Shown piece after piece: positions 1-7,592 of a stretch of 17,038 nt of DNA; positions within the stretch are counted from its first letter, which is position 1; the number at the start of each line of letters is the position of its first letter. A program made the translations under genes and the position numbers. The stretch spans positions 116,649-133,686 of the forward strand of contig MU069461.1 of assembly GCA_002284615.2 (NCBI GenBank), written 5' to 3'. Origin of the DNA: Dunaliella salina. Taxonomy: Eukaryota; Chlorophyta; Chlorophyceae; Chlamydomonadales; Dunaliellaceae. Below the pieces are notes generated by a model. The model saw only the letters and a program-made list of their open reading frames with translations. It was not told where the DNA came from and made no database searches.

Positions 1-2
1 CC

Positions 3-359
3 ACTCTTGCCACTCCTGCTCCCACCACCATTCTCACTCCTGCCACTCCTACAACTCCCATTCTTGACAATACTCCCACTACTTCCACTACTCCCACTCC
101 CAGCGCAACTCCCATGGTTCCCACTGCCACCACTCCCACTCTCACTTGTAGCACCACTCCCATCACTCCCAGTACTCCCACTACTCCCACTGACACTCCC
201 GTTCCCATTCCCACTCCCACTGACACTCCCACTCCCACTCCCACTCCCACTGACACTCCCACTCCCACTCCCACTCCCGTTCCCACGCCCACTCCCACTC
301 CCGGCGCTCCCACCACTTGTACAAATTTCTTGAAAAATGGACGTTTTTTTTTCAATTAA
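3..359 (+). CDS. Thr/Pro-rich open frame running in from the left edge (partial, uncertain)
   Basis: The frame starting at base 3 is open from the window edge to a TAA at 357-359. It encodes an almost pure Thr-Pro repeat (TPTPTPTDTPTPTP type), with a few Ser, Val and Ile, ending in a short non-repetitive tail (GAPTTCTNFLKNGRFFFN). Such stretches are typical of hydroxyproline-rich cell-wall or extracellular-matrix glycoproteins of green algae (pherophorin/mucin-like), which would be secreted and O-glycosylated. The repeat DNA is a CCCACT hexamer, so an intergenic or intronic minisatellite with no stop would look the same. The abrupt T-rich tail suggests that if this is an exon, it ends before about 320 (a GT lies at 319) rather than at the stop. 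No start, signal peptide or conserved domain is visible. Confidence 0.35.
   Translation, partial: TLATPAPTTILTPATPTTPILDNTPTTSTTPTPSATPMVPTATTPTLTCSTTPITPSTPTTPTDTPVPIPTPTDTPTPTPTPTDTPTPTPTPVPTPTPTPGAPTTCTNFLKNGRFFFN
170..302 (+). repeat. CCCACT hexamer minisatellite
   Basis: Tandem hexamers of the form ACTCCC/CCCACT, with CTGACA interruptions that convert TP to TD. The period of six keeps every frame open, so the Leu/Pro-rich frame beginning at base 7 is a shadow of the same repeat. Confidence 0.85.
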
Positions 360-555
360 ACTCCAGAGGCTGTGTTGTTACACCATTGTTGCTCGGTCAC
401 ACGCCTGATAAAAAGAAAAAAGACGGGAAAACCACATGTTCGAATGTCTTGTTTCCCTACATTGTACATAGTTTCATACGCATTTCTTATTAATTTTCAG
501 GCATTTGAGAAAGCCATTCGCATCAAAAATTTCAACCACGGCAGTCGGCCGTGAG
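360..555. other. Non-coding stretch, nothing assigned
   Basis: AT-richer DNA between the Thr/Pro repeat and the transposase remnant. A pyrimidine-rich TTTTCAG at about 494-500 could be a splice acceptor, but no convincing exon follows it. Confidence 0.5.
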
Positions 556-900
556 TCAAACGACCCTGAGCCTGAAGAAGGGGTGCAGAAGCATACTGCC
601 AAGCCGTTGCCTAAAGCAGAATCATTCTGGCTGAGGCCTGCTGCTTGGGTGCAGAGATGCGGTACTCCGAGTTCGTGAAGTTGGCACAGCTGGTGTTGGT
701 GATCATGCCTGGCTCTGTGGAAGAGAGCGGAAGTTCAGTGCCATCAAGAACCCCCAGCGCAACAGCCTCAAGGAGCAGCACCTCACAGCTTGAGCGCGGG
801 CATTAAAGAGCAAGGAGTTCAGCATTGCTTCATTTCCATACCCAGCAGCTTTCGGGAAATGGCTTGATGCATACAAGCATGGCTGTTATGGATTGGATAG
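556..900 (+). pseudogene. Broken hAT-like transposase, C-terminal dimerisation region
   Basis: Read across three frames, this resembles the C-terminal dimerisation region of hAT-superfamily transposases or their domesticated zinc-finger relatives. Frame 1 (556 to about 655) has acidic sequence then KPLPKAESFWLRPAAW. Frame 3 (about 654-722) gives YSEFVKLAQLVLVIMPGSVE. After a one-base deletion near 723, frame 2 gives ERKFSAIKNPQRNSLKEQHL. A TGA at 791-793 follows, and the frame continues as ARALKSKEFSIASFPYPAAF and KWLDAYKHG. The hallmark order is present: LAxxVL, then GSVExER.FSA, then an R-N-x-L-x-E-x-HL element and a FPYPxA..W tail. Two frameshifts and one stop mean this copy is dead. The rest of the transposase is absent. 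A TGTAA at 978-982 could be its old poly(A) signal. Full-length homologues would settle whether it came from a transposon or a host gene. Confidence 0.7.
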
Positions 901-1080
901 CAAACCAGATTCTTTAAACTAGAAACTCTTATTGGGACAACAAAACAGCTCGAATGTTTTTTCTTTGAGGAATCTTGTGTAATCATTTCAAGGCACTTAG
1001 GAGCCGGGAGGCCTGCAGCCTTCCGGCGGGGTCGGAGCACATGGCCTCAATCTACAAAATCATGGTTTCCGAAAAGGGCA

Positions 1081-1760
1081 TAACGTAGCTGCACGACCAG
1101 TTCGAAGGGTCCCCCCAAAACAATTAATTTTCCTACTTCGAATGGCTTAATTCGAAAGTCCAGGAGTTAATATTTCAGTTCGAAGGGCACTTCGAAGGGT
1201 TTGGACGGCTCAGCTGGCCTTAATTTCTCAGCACGAATGCCCAATTCGAATCTTACTGCAAGGACTGCTGCTGCTGCTGCTGCTAGAGGGTGTGCTGATG
1301 CTGTTGGAGGTTATGCTGCCTGAAAAGAGCAACCTCACCATCAGCATCCAACCCTCAGCAATCCACAAGCTGTACTGCCGTACAGCCCATGCACAAACAC
1401 TGGTGCCCATGCATGCAACACCAGCCCAATCATCTGTCACCTGGAGGACGCCCCACAGGGTTCTACTGTACTGGCTGCCTCTTTTGTCCTTCTTGACCTT
1501 GGCCAGCTTGTTCTGGGTCGCAAGGAGCTGCTGGGTGGGGGTTACAGGCTTCAGCCACTTAGCTAAGGGGCAGGACCTTGAGTGAGCTGGGGGCCTGTGA
1601 GGCCACTTCCAGCACTTGCCCTTCTCAGCCCCGAAATTAATTAATTTCTAATTCGAGCGGAGTCCGAAAGCTCAGGCAATAGTTAATTAGAGGTTTCGAA
1701 TTTTGGGGTTCGAATGCCCCAGAATTAATTAATTTTCGAACTGGTCGTGCAGCTACGGTA
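1081..1760. mobile_element. TACCGTA-end element 1, 680 bp, non-autonomous DNA transposon
   Basis: The 26 bases at 1081-1106 and the reverse complement of 1735-1760 match at 25 of 26 positions. They begin TA(A/C)CGTAGCTGCACGACCAG and end in TTCGAA. The outermost TA on each side would be the target duplication, as in Tc1/mariner-like insertions. Inside both ends the palindrome TTCGAA/TTCGAR recurs (for example 1099-1106, 1137-1152, 1179-1200, 1697-1715, 1735-1740), mixed with TTAATTAA-type AT-rich DNA. The central 1225-1625 is GC-richer and unlike the ends. No transposase is present. The TA target suggests, but does not prove, the Tc1/mariner group. Confidence 0.8.
1228..1620 (-). other. Exon-like open frame inside element 1 (possible captured host DNA)
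   Basis: A minus-strand frame is open for about 130 codons through the core of the element. It includes a basic segment (KWLKPVTPTQQLLATQNKLA, then KVKKDKRGSQYS) and ends in a Ser run made by a CAG/CTG repeat at 1265-1283. Composition differs sharply from the AT-rich ends. I recognise no domain; a captured gene fragment or chance openness are both possible. Confidence 0.3.
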
Positions 1761-1813
1761 TTTGAGTGTGACAGAATATCAAGGTTTTTAAGAGACTAAG
1801 AAGGATGCACTGG

Positions 1814-1818
<5 letters not shown>

Positions 1819-1903
<85 letters not shown>
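1819..1903. repeat. (GT)42 dinucleotide microsatellite
   Basis: Perfect, uninterrupted GT repeat of 85 bases, CA on the other strand. Its perfection suggests recent expansion or high mutability. Open frames across it (Cys-Val or His-Thr runs) are artefacts. Confidence 0.98.
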
Positions 1904-1904
<1 letters not shown>

Positions 1905-2065
1905 TCGTGGGCTTCTGGGCGCTGGTTAAATGCAGTAGTGATTGCTTACCAGGTTTCATTTTGAGAAAGGGAGAAAAGAGGATGCCTAGAGCAGCCTGTG
2001 GCGAGGGCCTACCAGCAAATGTGCGCGGGTAACTTGGCCTGGGCTATTTTATCTTCTTTTTGCAG

Positions 2066-2176
2066 CAAAGCATCACAGATGTCTTGAAGAAGCGAATTCA
2101 CATGACATTCATTGCAGAAATTGGGCATCTCACTGCTGCTCGAACTACCATTACTACTTTTCTGCTTTTTGTTACT
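2066..2176 (+). other. Exon-like open segment after a good acceptor, interrupted by element 2
   Basis: A pyrimidine-rich tract and TGCAG at 2061-2065 precede an open plus-strand frame reading SITDVLKKRIHMTFIAEIGH and onward, mixed and protein-like. Element 2 begins inside it at 2176. It might be an exon of the plus-strand gene that ends at 3654, or a cryptic exon. No family is recognised, so confidence is low. Confidence 0.2.
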
Positions 2177-2758
2177 ACCGTAGCGACACTGGGGGTTTTA
2201 CGATTAGTTAAATAATTATTGAGGCATCTCGTAATATGGAGTGACTTTTAAAATTACTTTTTTCAAGGGCTCGTAAAAGATGCGGGTTTGTATCAAGCAA
2301 TTAGTAAGGCTGCACAATGCAGCCACATGTCCCTAGGGACAAAGAACCTGTTTGACATGGGAGCTGCCAAGCATGCAAGATGTGGCAGCTAAGGCTGCTG
2401 CAGGTGTGGGGGAAGGAAGGCAGGGGAAGCGTGCTTGGAGGAGCTTGCAGGTATCGTTCAGGACTTCATGGACCCCACTGCTCAGGGCGAGGGGACAGGC
2501 AGGGGCAGAGGGCTTCCACTGAGGAAGCCTTCCACTGGAAGTTCCACGAACCGATGAAGGGTCTGAGGTCATCACGGAATCCTCAGATGAAGAGATGGAA
2601 GAGGCGTTCATGTTGGAGACGCAAAAGCGCAGGGGTTCGCAAACTTTGACTTGTTTTGGCGGACCTCGTAAACCCATAATGCTCGCAAATTAATTAATGA
2701 AATTATTTTGGGACCTCGTAATAAATCAGTGTCGTAATACATTAGTGTCGCTACGGTA
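2176..2758. mobile_element. TACCGTA-end element 2, 583 bp, non-autonomous DNA transposon
   Basis: The 15 bases TACCGTAGCGACACT at 2176-2190 are exactly inverted at 2744-2758, with TA at both outer edges. The subterminal motif differs from element 1: TTACGA/TCGTAA recurs at about 2198-2203, 2229-2234 and 2271-2276 on the left, and about 2665-2670, 2715-2720 and 2732-2737 on the right. The interior (about 2300-2660) is GC-richer. No transposase is seen. The first nine end bases equal those of element 1, so one enzyme may have moved both. Confidence 0.82.
2560..2696 (+). other. Acidic exon-like frame inside element 2
   Basis: A plus-strand frame reads TDEGSEVITESSDEEMEEAF, then a basic KRRGSQ and CFGGPRKP before a stop at about 2696. 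It has the look of a real protein segment (an acidic stretch followed by a basic patch) carried in the core of the element. It has no start or visible splice signals; its origin is unknown. Confidence 0.25.
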
Positions 2759-3101
2759 TGTCTCTTTGTTATTCATACGTTTTAACTCTCTGTTGCTGTC
2801 TCTGCATGTCACGAGGGTTGGCCAGTTCCAAATGCAGGAATCCCAAATATGCATGAAAATTTTAGTTATACCGTGTCCAAACCCGTATTTGTGTTCAGTA
2901 CTGTATTTCTACATTTTCAACGAACTCTACAAAGGGATGGGTCTTAATTATACTTAGTGCTTCCATACATGTTTTTCCTATGTGTATTACGCACCTGCGG
3001 ATCTGGCCAAACCTACATGTCACCCCAACCCTGCTCTTGCTCTCTGTGCCATGTCTACCTGTTTGTCACACAAATTTTTCTGGTGGCCCACCAGCACTGC
3101 C
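2759..3101. other. Non-coding stretch, nothing assigned
   Basis: AT-rich to mixed DNA between element 2 and the 41-bp duplication. Overlapping frames near 2980-3060 are open, but no consistent exon with splice sites could be chosen. Confidence 0.5.
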
Positions 3102-3183
3102 CTCTTGTGCATGCAAATGGACACACGTCCATGGAAACTGGGCTCTTGTGCATGCAAATGGACACACGTCCATGGAAACTGGG
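3102..3183. repeat. Perfect 41-bp tandem duplication
   Basis: Two head-to-tail copies (3102-3142, 3143-3183) that appear identical. Each contains ATGCAAAT and the ACACACGTCCATGG block. Identity of both copies suggests a recent event in this intron or intergenic DNA. Confidence 0.93.
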
Positions 3184-3228
3184 CTAATGCTGACTCCACA
3201 CCTGCACATGGTATGTCCTTACGCTTTT

Positions 3229-3342
3229 GTCCAGGAAAGCAAGTGACTACCTGTTGCCGTGTGCAGAGCTGAGTGAGGTGTACCAAAAGCACAGGGGTAG
3301 CGCTGCAGGATGGTTGCTTAAGTCCTCGGGCGGAAGATGACA
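3229..3342 (+). pseudogene. Decayed upstream copy of the terminal-exon start
   Basis: This matches 3379-3500 in order. It has the intron end (AAAGCAAGTGACT, then GTGTGCAG at 3259-3266), the exon start AGCTGAGTGAGGTG, and the GAAGATGACAC block at the far end. A deletion in the middle and an in-frame TAA destroy the coding frame. The acceptor AG is still intact, 152 bp upstream of the real one, and could compete with it. Confidence 0.8.
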
Positions 3343-3418
3343 CAAAAATATTGTATGCACGCTCCTTTTAAAGCCCTTGTTCAAGAAAGCAAGTGACTGT
3401 CCATCTTGTTGTGTGCAG

Positions 3419-3654
3419 AGCTGAGTGAGGTGCGGCAGAAGCTGGTGAGCACAGGGGCCACGCTTCAGGAAGGGTGCCCACGTCAGGCAGAGGATGACAC
3501 GCGCGCCTACTTGGACTCTGTCAAAAACCGGCAGCTAGAGCTCGATCAACAGGGCAAGGGGGCCCAGGTGCCGGAGGTGGACCCCTCAGATCCAGCGATG
3601 CCAGCGCTGGAACGTGTTGGGGATGTGGATGACGAGCTGAATGGGCTTGATTGA
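3419..3654 (+). CDS. Terminal exon of an unidentified acidic, coiled-coil-like protein
   Basis: The exon starts after TTGTTGTGTGCAG (AG at 3417-3418). It enters with two bases of a split codon, then reads LSEVRQKLVSTGATLQEGCP, continues through DDTRAYLDSVKNRQLELDQQ, and ends DDELNGLD before TGA at 3652-3654. The first and middle parts are charged, Leu/Gln-rich and compatible with a helix or coiled coil. The last 30 residues are acidic and Pro-containing, like a disordered tail. Composition is clearly richer in GC than the flanks, as expected of a coding exon. TGTAA candidate poly(A) signals lie at 3776-3780 and 3842-3846, giving a 3' UTR of about 130-210 bases. Earlier exons must lie upstream but I could not place them. 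I do not recognise the family; a flagellar or RNA-processing coiled-coil protein is only a guess. It converges on the minus-strand membrane-protein gene. Confidence 0.6.
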
Positions 3655-3841
3655 AGGGAAGCCATGGCTAAGTAACTTGTGGGCGACATCTCCAACACCT
3701 ATGAAAGTGGTTCTTCACCCTAATGCATCAAGAAAGAAGAGACAGCTGACGGGAATATTTGTGTCAATAGACTCTTGTAATTGTTTTGTGCGCACTTCTG
3801 GCAGCTTTGTACTGGCCCACTCTCCAATAAACACTGAGGCC

Positions 3842-3846
3842 TGTAA
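3842..3846 (+). terminator. TGTAA candidate poly(A) signal, plus-strand gene
   Basis: TGTAA is the usual polyadenylation signal in volvocalean green algae. This one is 188 bases past the stop; a second at 3776-3780 is an alternative. Cleavage would be expected 10-20 bases downstream. Confidence 0.4.
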
Positions 3847-3859
3847 CCAGACATTGCAA

Positions 3860-4380
3860 AATTTGGACTGGAAAATTCGAGAACAAATCATGTCTGTTGT
3901 GGTCTGGTGATTGATGAAATGCTAAGTAATGGACCTCTCTTAATGCTTTCAGCCTCTGGCCCTTTTAGACTTTTCGGTCCTGTTCTTTTCTAATAAGATT
4001 TACCGGAGGCATTCCGATCTCATGGATTTTTTCGGTCAGGAAACCGTGCAACCAATCCATTCGGCGCAAGGTCAAATCCCTAAAGCCTAAAACCCTAACG
4101 TAATGTGCCCTTCCACATGCCCGCACCATGAGAGCGTGAAGAAAGAAAGGAAAGGAACAGAAAACTACAAAACCAGGCAAGGGTGCAGCAAAAACATTCA
4201 CTTAAGAGCCATCAAGAAGAATACGTATTACCCCCCTGGTGTCTGGGAGCAATTTTCTTATCAACAGCCACCCGCGCACCTCCTTTTCATGAAAGCTGCC
4301 CCCCCTTAAATCCTTATACAGGAAATCTAGGTCCTCAAGGTTAATGTTAGGTAAGGTAAGGGTACATCACTATATATGCC
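3860..4380. other. Intergenic stretch, nothing assigned
   Basis: Region between the 3' ends of the two convergent genes. It contains a short CCCTAAA/CCTAAAACCC-like run at about 4077-4097, too short to call telomeric. Open frames on both strands lack protein character. Confidence 0.5.
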
Positions 4381-4384
4381 GCAA

Positions 4385-4445
4385 GCGGGCATCTGAGTGG
4401 AATCGAACCCCCGACATCCGGGCTCTAACCGGTAGGATCAGGGCC
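4385..4445 (-). pseudogene. tRNA-derived fragment with perfect B box and lost anticodon arm
   Basis: On the minus strand, GGTTAGAGC (4430-4422) resembles the end of a tRNA D arm/A box. GGTTCGATTCC (4409-4399) is a perfect B-box (T-loop) consensus. Only 12 bases separate them, filled by a small hairpin CCCGGATGTCGGG; a real tRNA needs an anticodon arm there. No acceptor stem pairs and no anticodon can be read. It is best explained as a tRNA pseudogene or the head of a tRNA-derived SINE. Confidence 0.5.
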
Positions 4446-4860
4446 GGTCCTGGGGACTTGACGACGCTGGTGCTGGGTTAATGATAGAATAACCCATGTA
4501 CATGAAAGAAAAAAAGAAGGAAGAAACAAAATGTCTATGTCCATACGTATGGCAGCTGCCAGGTTTTTCAGGCAAAGCAAGTGATAGGGGCAGAGATACA
4601 ACATCATGCCCCTAGAATGTCCAATCCAGTGAGATGGGCATCGCAGATAATGCTGGATGAGCAAGATCATTTTATTGCAAATCATGCTAAATACTCCATT
4701 GAATCTGTAAGGCACGTCATATCTGCCACCAAAGTAAATTGTGCATTACGAGGAAAGAGAAGGAGCTCAGTTTGCAGAGAAGGCCAAATAGTCTACCAGC
4801 AAGCCTCGCCAGATCACGAAAGGAGTTATTATTGAATAAGGTACACTGCACCATCAGGTT
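4446..4860. other. Intergenic stretch, nothing assigned
   Basis: Mixed-composition DNA with overlapping open frames of under 100 codons on both strands. None shows domain character, splice signals or codon bias. Confidence 0.5.
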
Positions 4861-4871
4861 TCAAGTGCACA

Positions 4872-4876
4872 TTACA
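4872..4876 (-). terminator. TGTAA candidate poly(A) signal of the TAPT1-family gene
   Basis: TGTAA on the minus strand, 48 bases beyond the TAG at 4926-4924. The inferred 3' UTR is very short (about 60-70 bases). Confidence 0.45.
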
Positions 4877-4923
4877 CCCGCCCATTCTGCAACGTCCCTC
4901 TATGTTAAGGAAAAGCCTGGGAT

Positions 4924-5245
4924 CTACTCCTCCTTAGCGTGCTCAGCCACCTGGTGGTGGTGGTGGTGGTGGTGCTGCTGCTGCTGCTGATGCTGCAACA
5001 AAGGCTCAGCAACATGCGCTCCTGGGACCGCGCTGGTGTGCGCTGCTGCCTGTGTACTTGAGGCCCTGCGTGGCTGCTTGCCCGACAGCAGAGACCGGAA
5101 CTTCACCAGTTTTGACCATGCAGCTTGGCTGCCTTGGCCTACCACGCTTGGCCTGCCGCTGAGCAAGTTAGTGCCAAGGGCGCTGGGGACGCGCGACGCA
5201 TGGCTTGCCTTCGTGTTGTAGCGCTTGGTGTAGTACACAACATAC
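4924..5245 (-). CDS. TAPT1: TAPT1/POD1-family protein, exon 8 of those seen (terminal)
   Basis: The acceptor is CGGTCGCAG with AG ending at 5246. The first base completes an Arg codon split by the preceding phase-2 intron, giving HRYVVYYTKRYN across the junction. This matches the position after the last membrane helix in plant POD1, where a Tyr/Arg-rich segment follows. About 106 residues follow to a TAG at 4926-4924. After the first dozen, the sequence is Ser/Ala/Arg-rich and probably disordered. It ends in five Gln, seven His and a short charged tail (QVAEHAKEE). The Gln/His tract is coded by CAG and CAC runs and may vary in length between strains. The C-terminal tail of this family is poorly conserved, so the tract's role is unknown. 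Confidence 0.85.
4953..4991. repeat. GGT/GCT trinucleotide tracts coding poly-His and poly-Gln
   Basis: (GTG)7 followed by (CTG)5 and a diverged unit on the plus strand; CAC and CAG runs on the coding minus strand, in frame within the last exon. Confidence 0.9.
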
Positions 5246-5347
5246 CTGCGACCGAGGCGGGGACAAGGCGAAGGGCACGAGGGGCAGAATGTTTACAAAT
5301 GTGTGGCTGTGCCTGTGAACCAATGCCAAATACAAGGGGAGATGCAC

Positions 5348-5796
5348 GCTTGATTACTTGGCATGATCCTGCATGCTGCATGCACAGCATGCATTGCGAG
5401 ATCCATGCTACAGGTGAGATCCACCCTGCATGCTTGATTACTTGGCATAATCCACACAAAGCTGCATGCAGAGCATGCATTGCGAGATCCATACTACAGG
5501 AGGGATCCATGCCATGCTGCATGCTTGAATGCTTGGCATGGTCCATTCAAGCCTGCATGCTCAGAAAATGATGCATGCAATGCCAAATGCAGGGCGAAAT
5601 CCATGCCATGCCGCATTCTCAAATGCATTGCAAAATCCATAAGACAAGATCCATGCCACACCGCATGCTTCAATGCTTGGCATGGTCCACACAAAGCTGC
5701 CTGCACAGGGAATAATGCAAACAAAGCCAAGTGCAAGGCGACATCCGTACCGTGCTGCATACATGGCATGACTGCAAAATCCATGCTACAGGTGTT
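5348..5796. repeat. Degenerate GCATGC-rich tandem array
   Basis: Four diverged units start at about 5348, 5432, 5523 and 5667 (steps 84, 91 and 144). Each opens with GCTTGAWTRCTTGGCAT or close to it, and carries several GCATGC palindromes and an AAATCCAT/GATCCATG block. The array sits wholly inside the intron between exons 7 and 8 of the TAPT1-family gene. Cys/His-rich open frames on both strands (plus about 5125-5908, minus about 5139-6024) follow from the repeat and are not called as genes. Confidence 0.75.
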
Positions 5797-5913
5797 GTAT
5801 GCATCTGAGCTTTGGCCTTCATTCAATGCATGCATAACGTGCATCACCCCCTGCATGGCCACGGAAGACATGTCTCCACCTTTCCACGACCACGCCGTCT
5901 GGAATTGACTTAC

Positions 5914-6008
5914 CTGTGCGCCACAATCTTGAGGCCCCATCCTACACAAGGCTTCACCAGCGCGAGCCCTAGCCAAATTGCAAATGCCGCACAGACGCGG
6001 AGCGAGAC
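5914..6008 (-). CDS. TAPT1: TAPT1/POD1-family protein, exon 7 of those seen (membrane helix)
   Basis: The 95-bp exon lies between CTGTCCATGCAG and a perfect CAG|GTAAGT donor (GT at 5913-5912), ending in phase 2. It encodes VSLRV followed by CAAFAIWLGLALVKPCVGWG and LKIVAH. The hydrophobic run is the last transmembrane helix of the DUF747 domain. The Leu-Lys pair that follows fits the L(K)VL..(G) pattern at the end of that helix in human TAPT1 and plant POD1. Joining to the next exon restores the frame exactly. Confidence 0.88.
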
Positions 6009-6249
6009 CTGCATGGACAGCCAAGAGATGACGGCAAGGAGTAGAGGACGGGCTTTGTTTAGAAAAAATATAAGCATCTGTTCTACAGCGGCATCACATG
6101 AAGACCATGCGTTCTGCTGTTGGGCGTACCTGTTTAAAGGCATAGCATAAAGCGCTACATCTTTAAAGGTATGCCCTACAGGAGAACGGGTTTCCCAGAG
6201 ACAGACATTTGCTGTGGAACTCTTCTAGGCCTCCAGCAACCACGATCAC

Positions 6250-6640
6250 CTAGGTAGGGAACAGTTGAATTTGATGCAAGGACACATGGAATGGGATCCT
6301 TTCTTGATCGGATCCGCTATCAGAGGCAAGAGTTTTTTTCTTTTGTTTTTCCTGGGATGTCTGCTTAGTGCTGCACACAGCAGCACCCCAGGACGAATAC
6401 AGCTGCCTTTTCGAAATTGAGAGAGCTCTCATTGCTTTTGAGTCAGTGTCGGCAGGCAGTGGACCTGGTAAGCGACCAGCGTGGAAGTAATGTGGGAAGC
6501 AACGTAAGAAGTAATGCCAGCAATACATGCGCTGGTAAGCAAACACCCCTCCTGAAGAAGGGTCGTGACCTCCTGGTGCAGCTCATTGCTAACCTTCATG
6601 CCTTGCACAATGTGAAAGCTTCCCGAGGCATTGCCTCCTA
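6250..6640. other. Intron between exons 6 and 7, nothing assigned
   Basis: Part of the 660-bp intron 6668-6009. A weak GAAGTAATG-type repetition at about 6483-6520 is the only structure seen. The long minus-strand open frame here is read-through of exon 6 into the intron. Confidence 0.5.
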
Positions 6641-6668
6641 AATCTGGTATGTCTGGCACTGCGCATAC

Positions 6669-6812
6669 CTCACTGATGTCCCACGTCTCCAAGTTGATCC
6701 AGAACAAAGTGGTCAGGGTGCGCAGCACCAAGCAGCCAGGTGCCAAATGATGGAACCCCATCAGCTTGTGCAGGGTGTGCGACTGAGCACTGACTGCCTT
6801 GTCGCATAAGTC
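6669..6812 (-). CDS. TAPT1: TAPT1/POD1-family protein, exon 6 of those seen
   Basis: This is a 144-bp, 48-codon, phase 0-0 exon between CGTGTTCCACAG and GAG|GTATGC. It begins DLCDKAVSAQSHTLHK, continues LMGFHHLAPGCLVLRTLTTL and ends in FWINLETWDISE. The opening DLC, the LxPLAP-like HHLAPGC and the V(I/L)R-T-L-T pattern line up with the plant POD1 segment where a DLC-starting helix precedes an L-A-P-A-C-V-V-I-R helix. The exon lies within a 287-codon minus-strand open frame (7292-6429), most of which is intron. Only this portion resembles the family. Confidence 0.92.
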
Positions 6813-7052
6813 CTGTGGAACACGCACAGGACCCCAAGTAAGCAAGTAGGGTGTAGGTCTGGAAGAGCAAGGGGTCATGTGTGTTTTAAGAACGGCTAGA
6901 TGAACACAAAAACAACCATCCCAAAATTTTCCATAGTACGTCTCCTGACTTGCAGGCCTTGTGAGCACAGCATGCATAACGTACATCATCTGTGCTTTGA
7001 GAGGCTGCAACAGCAGATAGATGTGCTGCAGCACTACATCTACTGGCAGGAG

Positions 7053-7122
7053 CAAACCTTGGTACTCTTGAAACAAAGTCTTTGGTACTTTTTTGAAGCA
7101 AAGCCTTTGGTACTGTTGAGGC
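7053..7122. repeat. Three imperfect 23-25 bp tandem copies
   Basis: Units of AAACCTTGGTACTCTTGAAAC type, with GGTACT at 7061, 7084 and 7109. They are flanked by a diverged direct repeat of CTGCAGCACTACATCTACTGG (7026-) and CTGCAGCCCTGCACCTTCTGG (7143-). All lie in the intron between exons 5 and 6. Confidence 0.7.
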
Positions 7123-7490
7123 TGCAACAAAGAATGGCTTTGCTGCAGCCCTGCACCTTCTGGCAGAGGCAAGTCACACGTAACTGACAAATATTCAGAT
7201 TTATACTCTGTCATTCCTGCTTGCAGGTGCACTAAGGAGAGTTTGAAGAGAGTCTTGCCACTAGAATTTAACATCGGAGCAGCACTCAACAAAGGACAAT
7301 GTGCCCAAGGGCTTAAAATGGATCAGAGTGGATGGTCCATCTTTGCAGGAGCATGCCACTGTGAAGTCGCCTAGGCAGCCAATTTGAAAGCCATCCATGT
7401 CAGAAATGAGACATGACCATTCGCTCTTGCACTCCAATCCAGCCTCCAACTTTTCCTTGCGCAATGCCACACTGCAGTAGTGACGCACAC

Positions 7491-7571
7491 CTTCATGTAT
7501 TCTCGGTACAACCCAGGGCGCACGTCGTTGAATTTCCCCAGCATGGCATGCTTCAGGATGTCGATGATGAC
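7491..7571 (-). CDS. TAPT1: TAPT1/POD1-family protein, exon 5 of those seen (most conserved block)
   Basis: This is an 81-bp, 27-codon, phase 0-0 exon between ATCGCCTGCAG and AAG|GTGTGC. It reads VIIDIL then KHAMLGKFNDVRPGLYREYM. This is the family signature: human TAPT1 has a D-x-x-KHAFI-x-KFND...Y-x-EY block and plant POD1 a KHSFI-x-KFNDI...YSEF block. Window residues K-H-A, K-F-N-D, Y and E-Y are all kept. Following exon 4 (ending GSE) it continues the SE-x-x-x-D order of the family, so no exon is missing between them. The exon is preceded by several tandem copies of its own acceptor and first half. Confidence 0.94.
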
Positions 7572-7592
7572 CTGCAGGCGATGGTAACAGCC

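Noticed and set aside
1753..2032. Open frames through the (GT)42 tract.
   Set aside because: A dinucleotide repeat lacks stops in these frames; no protein meaning.
4077..4097. Possible interstitial telomere sequence (CCCTAAAGCCTAAAACCCTAA-like).
   Set aside because: Only about three imperfect units; too short to distinguish from chance.
5125..6024. Cys/His-rich frames on both strands across the GCATGC array.
   Set aside because: Both strands are open at once and the frames shift between units. Openness comes from the repeat.
6429..7292. The longest open frame (287 codons, minus strand) as a single gene.
   Set aside because: Only 6812-6669 matches the family and it is bounded by good splice sites. 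The rest is low-complexity intron with tandem repeats.
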